From: a virus
DNA: 28,167 nucleotides
Virus record (IMG/VR): IMGVR_UViG_3300042445_003369
Coordinates: 1-28,167 of that record
Strand: one strand, 5' to 3'
The notes under the pieces were generated by a model. The model was given only the letters and a program-made list of their open reading frames with translations. It was not told where the DNA came from and searched no databases. Every line of letters starts with the position of its first letter. Position 1 is the stretch's first letter. Positions 7,764-15,292 of the stretch are shown here, in pieces. The translations under genes were made by a program, and so were the position numbers.

Positions 7764-8369
7764 TTATCCTCTTGGGTTTGCGCCAGTGGCTGGCTTGGGT
7801 TGACGTTTGATATTGGTCATGGGACTCTTGACACCCACTGGCAATTCATTTGTGGTTTTGGCAGCCGGGGTTTTCTCTCCGGCAATGGTGAAACTACTGC
7901 GATATGCGTTCTTCAACACAGCATGATCATATGGACCAGTTGCATAGTCTTTCTTGAGTGCTCGTTGTTCGGCATCTGGCGCAGGGTATGGGCTATCTAA
8001 CAAATCTTTGTTTTGATCTTCAATTTTTTTGCTCTCGATGTCGAGACTTTCTTCGTATGGAGTGGCCATCATCACAATACGATTTGGATCAAGTCCTAGT
8101 ATTTGTGCCAGTTGTTTGATCTGTGGCTCAATGGCTGGGTACTTGAATTCCACATCCACAATGGTCATTGATTGATTAGGGAACGCCGGAAAGTCCGGAA
8201 TTTGCTTGCGCACTGGTGCGGTTTTTGGGTCAGACATCTTGGCAATGTCAAACTGAGCACATTTGTTTTTGAGCTCTTTGAAAAAGCCTGCGGGCACGTC
8301 GCCCACCACCTTGATGCGGTAGTTGTATGTGCGTTCGCTTTCGGCAAGGTATTTTGCAAGTGTATTCAT
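7764..8369 (-). CDS. Conserved phage protein with ferredoxin-like pattern and targeting-like start
   Basis: A 201-residue protein starts at ATG 8369, with AGGA in a roughly 12-nt leader behind a late element (AATAAATA). The N-terminus MNTLAKYLAESE again has the shape of a capsid-targeting peptide (YLAE cut). Residues 15-110 follow a beta-alpha-beta pattern: YRIKVVGDVPAGFFKELKNK, then MTIVDVEFKYPAIEPQIKQL and a helix leading to NRIVMMATPYEE. The last 90 residues are polar and Pro-rich, ending in ANPRG. The AGA GGA of that ending also supplies the ribosome site of the 838-aa gene. I recognise the TIVDVEFKYPA segment from other T4-like phages, but its function is not known to me. Confidence 0.75.
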   Translation of the reverse strand: MNTLAKYLAESERTYNYRIKVVGDVPAGFFKELKNKCAQFDIAKMSDPKTAPVRKQIPDFPAFPNQSMTIVDVEFKYPAIEPQIKQLAQILGLDPNRIVMMATPYEESLDIESKKIEDQNKDLLDSPYPAPDAEQRALKKDYATGPYDHAVLKNAYRSSFTIAGEKTPAAKTTNELPVGVKSPMTNIKRQPKPATGANPRG

Positions 8370-8386
8370 ATCAGTATCCTATCGTA

Positions 8387-8394
8387 TATTTATT
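8387..8394 (-). promoter_or_regulatory. Late promoter element AATAAATA
   Basis: AATAAATA reads on the minus strand just upstream of the 201-aa gene. The predicted start near 8381 gives a short leader containing AGGA before ATG 8369. It overlaps the stop of gp16 and would serve the 201-, 838- and 535-aa operon. Confidence 0.6.
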
Positions 8395-8899
8395 CTTTTT
8401 CAGCAATTTGATCTTTACCAAGAATGCGATTCAGCAAATCGTTGCGGCTCAGCACAACTCCTGTGCCTGGTTGCACAGCAGGCCCGGTGCCTGCTTCGGC
8501 GTTTTTGTCGTCAATTATTTGCTGTTGCTGATCTAGACGCAGTTTTTTCATCTGCAGGTCAATCATCTTGAGTTTTTTGTCCAGCTTGGCTGTTTTGGCA
8601 GTGATAGCATGGCCCAGCATGTTGCTGGCTACCCCAAAGATTTCGCTGGCAAAGCGGCTGTCTACTTGCATGCCAAGATCCATGAGATCTTTGTAGCTGC
8701 CTTTGGCCATGTCACTTAGCTCATCCATTTCAACATCTGTGGCATCTAGTCCCCGCACTGCAGGCAGTGCAGCATCCACTTTGTCAATGGCTTCGTCTAG
8801 GGCTTGTAGCGTTTCACGAGTGGTGGGCAGTGCTGATTCTGTGTCCTGATCATCGTCACTTGATGGCAAGTCAAAAAGTTCTTCAAGTTTTTTGGTCAT
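8390..8899 (-). CDS. gp16: Terminase small subunit (gp16-like)
   Basis: This 169-residue protein matches the T4 gp16 plan in length and layout. It has an acidic N-terminus (LEELFDLPSSDDDQD), a long helical hairpin (about residues 50-135, with FASEIFGVASNMLGHAITAK followed by a Lys/Gln-rich helix) and a short C-terminal region ending in a helix (LLNRILGKD). In T4 gp16 forms a ring that regulates the gp17 packaging motor and DNA cutting. The assignment rests on the helical pattern, the FxxxxxLxxxxxxA core and the neighbouring gp4, and is not a sequence match I could compute. A CTAAATA element lies four bases before the ATG and no Shine-Dalgarno is visible. No large terminase gene follows it in this window. 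Confidence 0.7.
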   Translation of the reverse strand: MTKKLEELFDLPSSDDDQDTESALPTTRETLQALDEAIDKVDAALPAVRGLDATDVEMDELSDMAKGSYKDLMDLGMQVDSRFASEIFGVASNMLGHAITAKTAKLDKKLKMIDLQMKKLRLDQQQQIIDDKNAEAGTGPAVQPGTGVVLSRNDLLNRILGKDQIAEKE

Positions 8900-8903
8900 G
8901 CCA

Positions 8904-8910
8904 TATTTAG
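8904..8910 (-). promoter_or_regulatory. Late promoter element CTAAATA, leaderless geometry
   Basis: CTAAATA ends four bases before the ATG of gp16 (8899). By T4 geometry the RNA would start at the AUG itself, and no ribosome site is visible between them. The alternative is that the match is fortuitous and gp16 is read from an upstream transcript. Confidence 0.5.
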
Positions 8911-8913
8911 TAG

Positions 8914-9345
8914 CTACTTGGAACCGTTCCTAAACATATCGTCTTCAGTGACCACTCTAAAAGTGATTCCCTGGCGCTTGCACCAGGCAGTGGCAGCTTG
9001 CCATTTTGCATAGTTGATGGCAACCACTGCACGGTCTCGAGAGCTCATTTTAGACTCAATCACGCTTTGTTTTTTGGGTTTGATTTCAATCAGTTCAGCT
9101 CGCATGGTGTTGCTTCTAGTGCGATAAGTGATCAAAAAGTCCGGCACATAGATGGTTTGCTTGCCGGTTAGCGGATGTCTGTAGGGTATTTGTATGGCTT
9201 CGCTGGCCCATTGCAGCACATGATCGTTGGAATCGCAAAACTTCATGAAACTGAATTCCCAGCCCGACCGATAGCGAGGGGCACGAGTACCCACATACTT
9301 GTCTTTGTTGATGACTTCGTATGTGCCTTGTGCCCATTTGCTCAT
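8914..9345 (-). CDS. gp4: Head completion protein (gp4-like), nuclease fold
   Basis: A 143-residue protein with the conserved features of T4 gp4 (gp50/gp4 head-completion family): YRSGWEFSFMKFCD (25-38), VLQWASEAIQIPYRHP (43-58), YVPDF (66-70) and ELIEIKPKKQ (84-93). Glu30, Asp69 and Glu87-x-Lys89 are arranged like the active site of TnsA-type restriction-fold nucleases. In T4, gp4 acts after packaging to finish the head and ready the DNA end for tail joining. The ATG overlaps the stop of the upstream gene (ATGA). The gene ends two bases before the CTAAATA element of gp16. Confidence 0.85.
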   Translation of the reverse strand: MSKWAQGTYEVINKDKYVGTRAPRYRSGWEFSFMKFCDSNDHVLQWASEAIQIPYRHPLTGKQTIYVPDFLITYRTRSNTMRAELIEIKPKKQSVIESKMSSRDRAVVAINYAKWQAATAWCKRQGITFRVVTEDDMFRNGSK

Positions 9346-9701
9346 TGTACCACTAACCTTGCAGCGTATCTATTGCTTTGTACAGGCACACCCACGCCCA
9401 GCAATGTGGCCTTGTTGCGTATGCTGTTGAGAAAATAGGCCAACTGCACGTTTAGATTCACACCGTTTTGTCCCTGAAATTGTTGCAGCAGATCCATGGC
9501 AGGAATACCAGTTTCTTCAGCTACTCTGAACAAGCTCACTGTGAAATTACCAGCTGCTGCAGCAGTGGTCATTTCTTTTTGAAAGTAACTGTACACCACA
9601 TCATACTCTGCCGCAGGAACATTGACATCGTACTCGTAGAAACTGTCAAACACACGCACTGTTTGATCAATGTTGTAATTGGTGGAATTGATACTGCTCA
9701 T
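9342..9701 (-). CDS. Conserved small virion-assembly protein, function unknown
   Basis: This 119-residue protein begins MSSINSTNYNIDQTVRVFDS. Notable segments are VFDSFYEYDVNVPAAEYDVVYSYF at 17-40 (Asp/Tyr-rich, quoted in part) and GNFTVSLFRVAEETGIP near residues 51-67, followed by a conserved-looking helix and LNSIRNKATLLGVG near 91-104. I recall similar small proteins next to gp4 and tail tube genes in cyanophage-like genomes. A head- or tail-completion role is inferred only from location. The TGA overlaps the ATG of gp4. No Shine-Dalgarno is visible at the start, which lies just after the preceding stop codon. Confidence 0.72.
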   Translation of the reverse strand: MSSINSTNYNIDQTVRVFDSFYEYDVNVPAAEYDVVYSYFQKEMTTAAAAGNFTVSLFRVAEETGIPAMDLLQQFQGQNGVNLNVQLAYFLNSIRNKATLLGVGVPVQSNRYAARLVVQ

Positions 9702-9706
9702 AACAT

Positions 9707-10819
9707 TTAGTTAGTTGACGGAGATTTAGGTGTTGGAAAAAATCTACCACCGTTATTTCTAATGCCCGATGTGATAGCACTGGTGCCAATGGCAGTTGCT
9801 TCACTCTTGGCCAATGATGCAATATTTTTTCCTTTGAATGTGTTTCGAGCAGTGAGTGCTTTTTGTGCAGCACCAATCAGTCCCAATGGGCTGCCACTTT
9901 GCAAATCTTTCAAAATGCCGCTGCCAGCATCCAGCAAGCCGCCTTGGCCAAACACTGACCTGGTGCTGCCTGGGCGACTCAGTGAGCTTACTGTGGTATC
10001 GTAGTGTGCAGGGTCAGCAAAACCTTGCACATTGACGTCAGGACGCTGACTGCCAATTGCACCTGTATAGTATTTCACAGTTTCGTACGCAATGGTCATG
10101 GTATTCTGCATGGTACCTCCACCTTCGCTGTAGTTGTAGGTATCGTGATTCCAGTTGGTAATCAAGGGATTGATCAGCACATACTCTGCAAACTTGTGCT
10201 GGTCCAGGCCATATATTCTAATGTCTCGAAAAAACGGAGGCTTTCCTGTGCTGGAATTGATTGAATTGGTGCCGTCGTTGATGGCTTCTCCAATGTAGCC
10301 CCAGTCATTGACTTGACGATAATCATCATAGATGTCTCTGCCGTTGTAGTTGAAACCTGTTTGAGAGTTTTCGCTGGCGCCAGCACTGCCGTTGGTGTTG
10401 TTGGGGTTAAGATATTTCTGGCTAGGATCTTTGTAGTAGTAGCTGAAATAGTTGTACCACAAATTGCGAACCACATCTCCGCCGTCGTCGTGAAACGTCA
10501 AAGTCACAGGCTGATATTCAATGCCTGTTTGTATCACACGTTTACGGTTGTACTGATTGAGTGTTTCAGTCTTGACATTGTACTTGGGCAAATCAACTGT
10601 TTTGACCACATAACTAAGACTGGAAATATCACCAGAACTAACAAACTGATTCAGCGACGGGATCTGTGTGTTGAGAGTAAAACTAACGTGAAAAAGAAAC
10701 TTAAACCTGGGTTTAAGTTCGTATTGATTGGACGTAAACGTTTTGCTTGCGTGAGTGTAGTCACGCAAGGTATTGACGTTGGTAAAACCTTTGAGAAAGT
10801 CTTGACCGAAGTTAGACAT
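9707..10819 (-). CDS. Tube-related baseplate protein (gp54/gp48-like tube initiator)
   Basis: A 370-residue protein with an N-terminal half typical of T4-like tube-initiator proteins. It shows LRDYTHASKTF (18-28), RFKFLFHVSFTLNTQIP (38-54), YVVKTVDLPKYNV (70-82), QYNRKRVIQTGIEYQPVTL (88-106) and FHDDGGDVVRNLWYNYFSYY (108-127). The KTVDLPK strand resembles the VSVSRPNLTFEE strand of the tube protein, consistent with a tube-fold duplication. The C-terminal 110 residues are Gly/Ser-rich and may be flexible. It is immediately downstream of gp19, with AAGGT before its ATG. A start site for tube polymerisation on the baseplate is likely; which of gp48 and gp54 it replaces cannot be told from sequence alone. 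Confidence 0.62.
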   Translation of the reverse strand: MSNFGQDFLKGFTNVNTLRDYTHASKTFTSNQYELKPRFKFLFHVSFTLNTQIPSLNQFVSSGDISSLSYVVKTVDLPKYNVKTETLNQYNRKRVIQTGIEYQPVTLTFHDDGGDVVRNLWYNYFSYYYKDPSQKYLNPNNTNGSAGASENSQTGFNYNGRDIYDDYRQVNDWGYIGEAINDGTNSINSSTGKPPFFRDIRIYGLDQHKFAEYVLINPLITNWNHDTYNYSEGGGTMQNTMTIAYETVKYYTGAIGSQRPDVNVQGFADPAHYDTTVSSLSRPGSTRSVFGQGGLLDAGSGILKDLQSGSPLGLIGAAQKALTARNTFKGKNIASLAKSEATAIGTSAITSGIRNNGGRFFPTPKSPSTN

Positions 10820-10838
10820 TAGCTAGACCTTGTTAGCG

Positions 10839-11471
10839 TTAGCTAGCTTGGCCAGCACCTGTCACAACATCACCAAGAGCTCGGCCAACTTCTGCACCAA
10901 CTCCAGATCCGCCAGGTGTCTGATTGGCGTTGTCGTAAGCAATTGACATTTCAACAGTGACTGCTTCGTTTGAGCTGTAGTTTAGATCGCCGTAGTTGGC
11001 ACCTTTAAGATAGCAACCGTACAGTTCCCATGTTTCAAGAACCACAGGATCAAACGCTCCGTTGCCGCCGTCTAATATTTCAATCTTGGTAGTAAACTTG
11101 TAATCAATACCTGAACTGGCTGATGCCATTTCCAAGAAGTCCATTTGCTTTTGCAACTGCTCGCCAATCAAGCGACTGACTTCGCCAGTGGCATCATCAC
11201 GTACTGAGCAAGTGATATCTGCCCAAGAGTGGCGCCCTGCTAGCTTGAGTGTTGAGTTGTAGACTGGAATTGCTATTTCTTCAAATGTCAAATTAGGTCG
11301 TGACACACTGACCACTTGTTTTGTGAGTTCTGTTGTAGGTTTTGAAACGCCCAGGTTTTCAAAGAACACACGGAATCGGTATTTTAATTTGGGCATCAAC
11401 ATGCCCTGGACGCCGCCTTCGCCGGCACTGCCCACTGGAACTGTCATGCGCTGTAATGATGAAACTGCCAT
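10839..11471 (-). CDS. gp19: Tail tube protein (gp19)
   Basis: This 210-residue protein has the gp19 tail-tube pattern: a hydrophobic strand KYRFRVFFENLG (29-40), QVVSVSRPNLTFEEIAIPVY (51-70), and W-DITCSVRDD (82-92) followed by a helix (EQLQKQMDFLE, 103-113). A C-terminal beta region contains VLETWELYGCYLKGANYGDL and AVTVEMSIAYDNA. Its subunits stack in hexameric rings to form the inner tube through which DNA passes. The C-terminus (GVGAEVGRALGDVVTGAG) is somewhat longer than in T4, whose gp19 has 163 residues. The start has a textbook Shine-Dalgarno (AGGAG, nine bases before ATG). A late-like element lies at 11499-11492, so it can be transcribed apart from gp18. Confidence 0.92.
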   Translation of the reverse strand: MAVSSLQRMTVPVGSAGEGGVQGMLMPKLKYRFRVFFENLGVSKPTTELTKQVVSVSRPNLTFEEIAIPVYNSTLKLAGRHSWADITCSVRDDATGEVSRLIGEQLQKQMDFLEMASASSGIDYKFTTKIEILDGGNGAFDPVVLETWELYGCYLKGANYGDLNYSSNEAVTVEMSIAYDNANQTPGGSGVGAEVGRALGDVVTGAGQAS

Positions 11472-11491
11472 TTTGTATATCTCCTATATGT

Positions 11492-11499
11492 TTATTTAC
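11492..11499 (-). promoter_or_regulatory. Late-like promoter element (GTAAATAA)
   Basis: GTAAATAA matches the late element loosely. Its position gives a leader of about 16 bases containing AGGAG before the ATG of gp19. It lies in the 63-bp gap after gp18, just beyond a hairpin. Confidence 0.45.
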
Positions 11500-11505
11500 C
11501 TGAAT

Positions 11506-11529
11506 TGGTAGGGGTGTTTGCCCCCACCA
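11506..11529 (-). terminator. Hairpin between gp18 and gp19
   Basis: On the minus strand TGGTGGGGG and CCCCTACCA pair over nine bases (one G-U) around a CAAACA loop, starting six bases after the gp18 stop codon. No U-tract follows, so this is not a clear intrinsic terminator. It may be a pause, a partial terminator or a 3'-end stabiliser. Confidence 0.55.
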
Positions 11530-11534
11530 GTTGA

Positions 11535-14500
11535 TTAAGAAGCAGCGCCTGAAATTTCGCCAGTGTTCTTGATGCGCAACGGAATATAGATAAATTCCAC
11601 TGCCTTGACTGGTTCAATAGCAATGTCTACGTACAGTTCGTTACGATCAATACGTGCTGGTGTGTTGTTGCTGGTATCGCACACCACCAGGTAATCGTAG
11701 ATGGCTCGTTTGGATACCAGATCAATCATCAAGCTGTTGCAAACGTTGGCAATTTCATTACGAGTGATTTCGTCGTTGGGTTCGAACAAGAACAACTTGC
11801 CAATTTCTTCCAGGCGTCCACGCAGGAATGCAACCAGTCGTGCCACGTTGATTCGATCCAGTGCAGTGGTTGTTGTGGTAGTGGTCTTGTTACCAAAGTT
11901 TACAATACCAATTCCTGGAATAAACGTAATTGGGTTGATGTTGCGTTCGTACAAGATGTCGCGTACTGACTGGCTTACACCAATCTGCTGGAACTCACCT
12001 GTGGCTGCATCAATGTAACCAATGGCAGCAGCGTTGTCAACCACACCTCGACGTGTGCCTGCTGGAGCCAACCATGGATAACTCACAGCATCGCTACGCA
12101 AGATTGTGCGTACCATCATGTGGCTTGGTGGCTGTACCACTGTGTTGCCTCCAAGGTCTGTGGTCAAGCAGCTGGGGTAGAATGCAGCAGCATAGTTGCT
12201 GGTTGCATTGTTACCATCTTCTGTGACCAGGCCAAGACCGTTGTTGTTGGTTGCCCAATCAACCAAGCTGTTGCCATCATTGCCCAGGCGCATGGGAGTG
12301 TCAGCCACCACAAACAAGGTGTTGTTGCGCTCGTTGCTGAGTGCAATCATGTTGAGTGTCAGTTCAGGATAAGCAGGAGTAGCAATAAGGTTGAACTGAT
12401 TTTGTTCTTCACGTGCAGCAATGCTGGTGTCAATTGCAGACTTCATGGCCTGCACAATCAACTGGCGTTGTGCAAGTCGGCCTGACCACATGGCTCCGTC
12501 TTGACGATTGCCACTGGCTGTGAGCCAGGTATTTTTCTGTGTGGGCAATGTATCATCAGGGAAGCTTTGAGCATTGAAGTAGTCGCTCTGGAAGCTCTTG
12601 ACATTGTAACCACTGCGGCGTGTGTTGAACAACAACATACCTTGTGGATACAGGTCAGGAGTTACTGCATCCAGATCAAGATAGTCGCTGGTCAGTAGGC
12701 TCACAATAGAAGGAAATTCGCCTGACACAGGATCTGTTGTGCCGTTTGGAGCCCAACGTGCGTCAGCAAACAAAATACCATTTTCAGTCACTTGATCTGT
12801 GGTATCAACTTCTACCCACTGGTTGACTCCGCTGACCAATTCCCAACGATAAAGTTTGGGGTAGTTTTCTAGGTCACTGGTATCCACCCATAGATCACCT
12901 AATACCAGTGGAGATTCTGCTGTGTCATTCTGTGTGACAGGTGCTGAAGCAGCAATAATAGGACCGCTGGCATTGGTCAGAGTCAAGTCAAAACCACGAA
13001 CATCGTTGGTGACGTTTTGATAACCTTGCCAGGTGCCGTTGTCTTGAATCATGATGTCCACATCGCTCACTGAGCTGTAGTACCACAAACGACCATCAGC
13101 TGGATCTTGATCAGGTTCTACTGCACTGGCTGTGTAAGTAAACAGCGGTGCAGTTACCCAGTTACCCATTACCAACAGGCCTGCTGTGAGGGCAGACGGA
13201 CGAACTCTTGGGTTGGCAGTTGTAAATCCAGCTATGGTCGCTGGTGTACCTGTAACGTTTGATATTCCTATACTGCCACCTGTGCTGTCCACCAGCACAA
13301 TGTTTCCTGCAGAATTTACTCTGGCTGACAAATTGGGAACGTTGGCCGCACTCACAGCATTGATAAAATCGCTTACTGTTCCTGTGCCACCAATGGTCGC
13401 AAGTGCAGTGGTAATTGTGGAAGTACCCGGTTCTGTGGATCCAATTCCAAATTGACTTCCAACAGCAAATGGTATTGCTGGCAGTGGTGTGGACGGAGTG
13501 CCTGTGACTTCAGTTGCGCCCAGAGCAAATCTTTCCAGAATGTCAAAAGACATTGTGGGGAAAGTTGGGGTACTGTATCCACGAGAGTTATACACTGCAT
13601 AGGTGCTGCCTACTGGAATGTTGCGGCCACCGCCTGTGGGGTCTAGTGCAAAGTTGGCAAAGTTATCTCCAGCATAAGAAGGGCAGTTTTGTTCAACAAA
13701 TGTGTCTAGTGCAGTATTGAACACATTGACACTGATGTCTAGACCATTGTTGGCAGTGCTTAGATTTTGCCAAACTGATCCAGTTGGGCGGCCGCCGTCA
13801 GTGTCGGTGGTTCTCCAACGAGGACTTTGATAGCTGTATCCTGGAAAATAGTCAGGAGCAGCGTAATCTCTAGAGGTAATACCCAGAGCTGACAGCAATG
13901 CTGTGCCACCAGTGGGACCTGGTTGAATTGAAACAATGCCATTACCGGTTAGTGTGCTGCCGTCATTGGTAGCAGTAGAATCAGCATAGATATACAGTTT
14001 GCCAGATACTGCTCTTGCAGTAACTCCAGTGATGGCCGCGCTGTTAATTGCTGCAACAAGTCCTGCAATGGTGTTGTTGGGAGATGCAGGCACTGTTACC
14101 AAGCTGTCGTTGATGCTGATGTTGCTGGCCACTGTCAATGTGGTTGGAGCATTTGCACTGATCACTGCAGGGTGTGCAGTTTTCCAGTCTTCGCCGCCTA
14201 CTTGCACCCAAGTGTTGTCATAACGCTTGTAATAGCCAATTGTGCTGGGACCTATCAGGGATATAGCATAATCACCAATACTGCCAACAGTTGCAACAGG
14301 CGTAAGATCTGCCACCGGATCTGATCCGTCACCGCCGACCACATCCGCAGAGTCTGTCAGTACCAGTGGTACGTTATTGGTAAATGTGTTGGTGGTCTGA
14401 TTCCATTCAAAAATACCCCAGGTGCTGGTCAATGTATTAACCCAGTAGGTGTCGTTGTTGGGATTGCCTGTAGGGCGAATCAGACTGGCTGTGAGCTCAG

Positions 14501-14849
14501 TGAGGTCAACGTCAGCACGTTGAACATAAGCACGATTGGTAACGCCCAGTGCTGAGTAAGCCGCCAATAGGCCGTATTCGTTGAGTTCGTAACCATTGAT
14601 GGGCGTACCAGTTGTGGTGTTGTAGAAGAAAGGCACACCAAATGTGGCGGCCAAATCACGCTGACTGGTAATAAGATATGTTTTGTTAGCATTGGCTGCA
14701 AGGGTGCCTGCTGCCACAGTGATGCCATCAGCACTGACTTTGTTTTGTGCTGTAGCAACAATAAAGTAAGGGACGGTGTTGACTGCAGAAGGGATGTATT
14801 GACTCTCGTCAATGACTATTACTTCTACGCCTGGTGATACTAGAGCCAT
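11535..14849 (-). CDS. gp18: Tail sheath protein (gp18) with very large insertion
   Basis: A 1104-residue contractile sheath subunit. Residues 1-120 (MALVSPGVEVIVIDESQYIP, then DLAATFGVPFF and AYVQRADVDL) and about 700-1104 carry the conserved sheath fold. The C-terminal part includes YPWLAPAGTRRGVVDNA (924-940), NPITFIPGIGIVNFGNKT, the helix INVARLVAFLRGRLEEIG and VEFIYIPLRI near the end. T4 gp18 has 659 residues, so the excess is mostly an insertion at about 120-700. This contains two modules like flagellar hook 'IN' domains (about 235-320 and 462-545) and three Trp-rich strands (LWYYSS, DLWVDTS, VWQNLS). Insertions in sheath proteins sit on the outer surface of the tail. The gene has its own late element and an AAAAGGA ribosome site. 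Confidence 0.96.
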   Translation of the reverse strand: MALVSPGVEVIVIDESQYIPSAVNTVPYFIVATAQNKVSADGITVAAGTLAANANKTYLITSQRDLAATFGVPFFYNTTTGTPINGYELNEYGLLAAYSALGVTNRAYVQRADVDLTELTASLIRPTGNPNNDTYWVNTLTSTWGIFEWNQTTNTFTNNVPLVLTDSADVVGGDGSDPVADLTPVATVGSIGDYAISLIGPSTIGYYKRYDNTWVQVGGEDWKTAHPAVISANAPTTLTVASNISINDSLVTVPASPNNTIAGLVAAINSAAITGVTARAVSGKLYIYADSTATNDGSTLTGNGIVSIQPGPTGGTALLSALGITSRDYAAPDYFPGYSYQSPRWRTTDTDGGRPTGSVWQNLSTANNGLDISVNVFNTALDTFVEQNCPSYAGDNFANFALDPTGGGRNIPVGSTYAVYNSRGYSTPTFPTMSFDILERFALGATEVTGTPSTPLPAIPFAVGSQFGIGSTEPGTSTITTALATIGGTGTVSDFINAVSAANVPNLSARVNSAGNIVLVDSTGGSIGISNVTGTPATIAGFTTANPRVRPSALTAGLLVMGNWVTAPLFTYTASAVEPDQDPADGRLWYYSSVSDVDIMIQDNGTWQGYQNVTNDVRGFDLTLTNASGPIIAASAPVTQNDTAESPLVLGDLWVDTSDLENYPKLYRWELVSGVNQWVEVDTTDQVTENGILFADARWAPNGTTDPVSGEFPSIVSLLTSDYLDLDAVTPDLYPQGMLLFNTRRSGYNVKSFQSDYFNAQSFPDDTLPTQKNTWLTASGNRQDGAMWSGRLAQRQLIVQAMKSAIDTSIAAREEQNQFNLIATPAYPELTLNMIALSNERNNTLFVVADTPMRLGNDGNSLVDWATNNNGLGLVTEDGNNATSNYAAAFYPSCLTTDLGGNTVVQPPSHMMVRTILRSDAVSYPWLAPAGTRRGVVDNAAAIGYIDAATGEFQQIGVSQSVRDILYERNINPITFIPGIGIVNFGNKTTTTTTTALDRINVARLVAFLRGRLEEIGKLFLFEPNDEITRNEIANVCNSLMIDLVSKRAIYDYLVVCDTSNNTPARIDRNELYVDIAIEPVKAVEFIYIPLRIKNTGEISGAAS

Positions 14850-14874
14850 AATGGATTCCTTTTCAAGTTGTAGA

Positions 14875-14882
14875 TATTTATA
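14875..14882 (-). promoter_or_regulatory. Consensus late promoter TATAAATA for gp18
   Basis: TATAAATA reads on the minus strand 25 bases before the ATG of gp18. The predicted 20-nt leader carries AAAAGGA. It is divergent to a second TATAAATA at 14933-14940. Confidence 0.8.
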
Positions 14883-14932
14883 GGCATTTGGTAAAAATGG
14901 TGTTCTACAGTGCCCTTTGCAAAGGTCCTGCT

Positions 14933-14940
14933 TATAAATA
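14933..14940 (+). promoter_or_regulatory. Consensus late promoter TATAAATA, leaderless geometry
   Basis: TATAAATA ends four bases before the ATG at 14945. T4 geometry would start RNA at the AUG, and no ribosome site lies between. The spacing is the same as for gp16. Confidence 0.65.
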
Positions 14941-14944
14941 CCAT

Positions 14945-15292
14945 ATGAACCGTCCTGTATGTCCTGTTTGTCAGCAAAGGCCTTGTGCCGTCAACTACTG
15001 TCGCAACGATGTGACTCACTATCGCTCAAGATGTGAGAACTGCATTAGAAAAAACAAGGGATTGCGCAAGCGAGAGCCCAGCTGGCAAGCAGCAGGCTAC
15101 AAGAAAAAAATGGTGTGTGACCGATGTGGGTTTAGGGCCAGGTACTCAGCACAAATGCTGGTGTATCACATGGACGGTAGACTTACCAACACCGAAGTTC
15201 GAAATCTTAAATCAGTCTGTAAAAACTGTGAAATAGAACTGGCCAAGAGTGAGCTGCCCTGGCGACAGGGCGGGCTAGAACCCGATGTTTGA
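14945..15292 (+). CDS. Zinc-binding HNH-like protein
   Basis: I start this 115-residue protein at ATG 14945 (MNRPVCPVC), just behind the late element; an ATG at 14888 would place the promoter inside the gene. It contains four CxxC pairs: C6/C9, C30/C33, C58/C61 and C92/C95. The second half, CDRCGFRARY to YHMDGRLTN and RNLKSVCKNC, is laid out like an HNH zinc-finger nuclease (His75, Asn87, CxxC). The first catalytic His of HNH motifs appears to be Tyr74, so activity is uncertain. Basic residues dominate, consistent with nucleic acid binding. It is the only plus-strand gene among minus-strand neighbours and its 3' end overlaps the kinase gene by 18 bases. Free-standing HNH proteins of this type recur in T4-like phages. 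Confidence 0.75.
   Translation: MNRPVCPVCQQRPCAVNYCRNDVTHYRSRCENCIRKNKGLRKREPSWQAAGYKKKMVCDRCGFRARYSAQMLVYHMDGRLTNTEVRNLKSVCKNCEIELAKSELPWRQGGLEPDV
15256..15284. terminator. Paired hairpins at a convergent gene end
   Basis: GCCCTG-GCGA-CAGGGC (15256-15271) forms a perfect six-base stem with a GNRA tetraloop on the plus strand. It is followed by CGGG-CTAGAA-CCCG (15271-15284). They straddle the overlapping ends of the HNH-like gene and the kinase gene. No U-tract follows on either strand, so termination is uncertain. Confidence 0.45.

Noticed and set aside
8172-8571. Plus-strand frames over the gp16 and 201-aa gene junction
   Set aside because: They overlap two supported minus-strand genes and carry no coding signature of their own.
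9704-9710. CTAAATG near the start of the 119-aa gene as a late promoter
   Set aside because: It differs from the element at the last base and contains the TAA stop of the upstream gene, so chance is the simpler explanation.
10313-10822. Plus-strand open frame of 169 codons opposite the tube-initiator gene
   Set aside because: It is antisense to a recognised structural gene and shows no independent motif or promoter.
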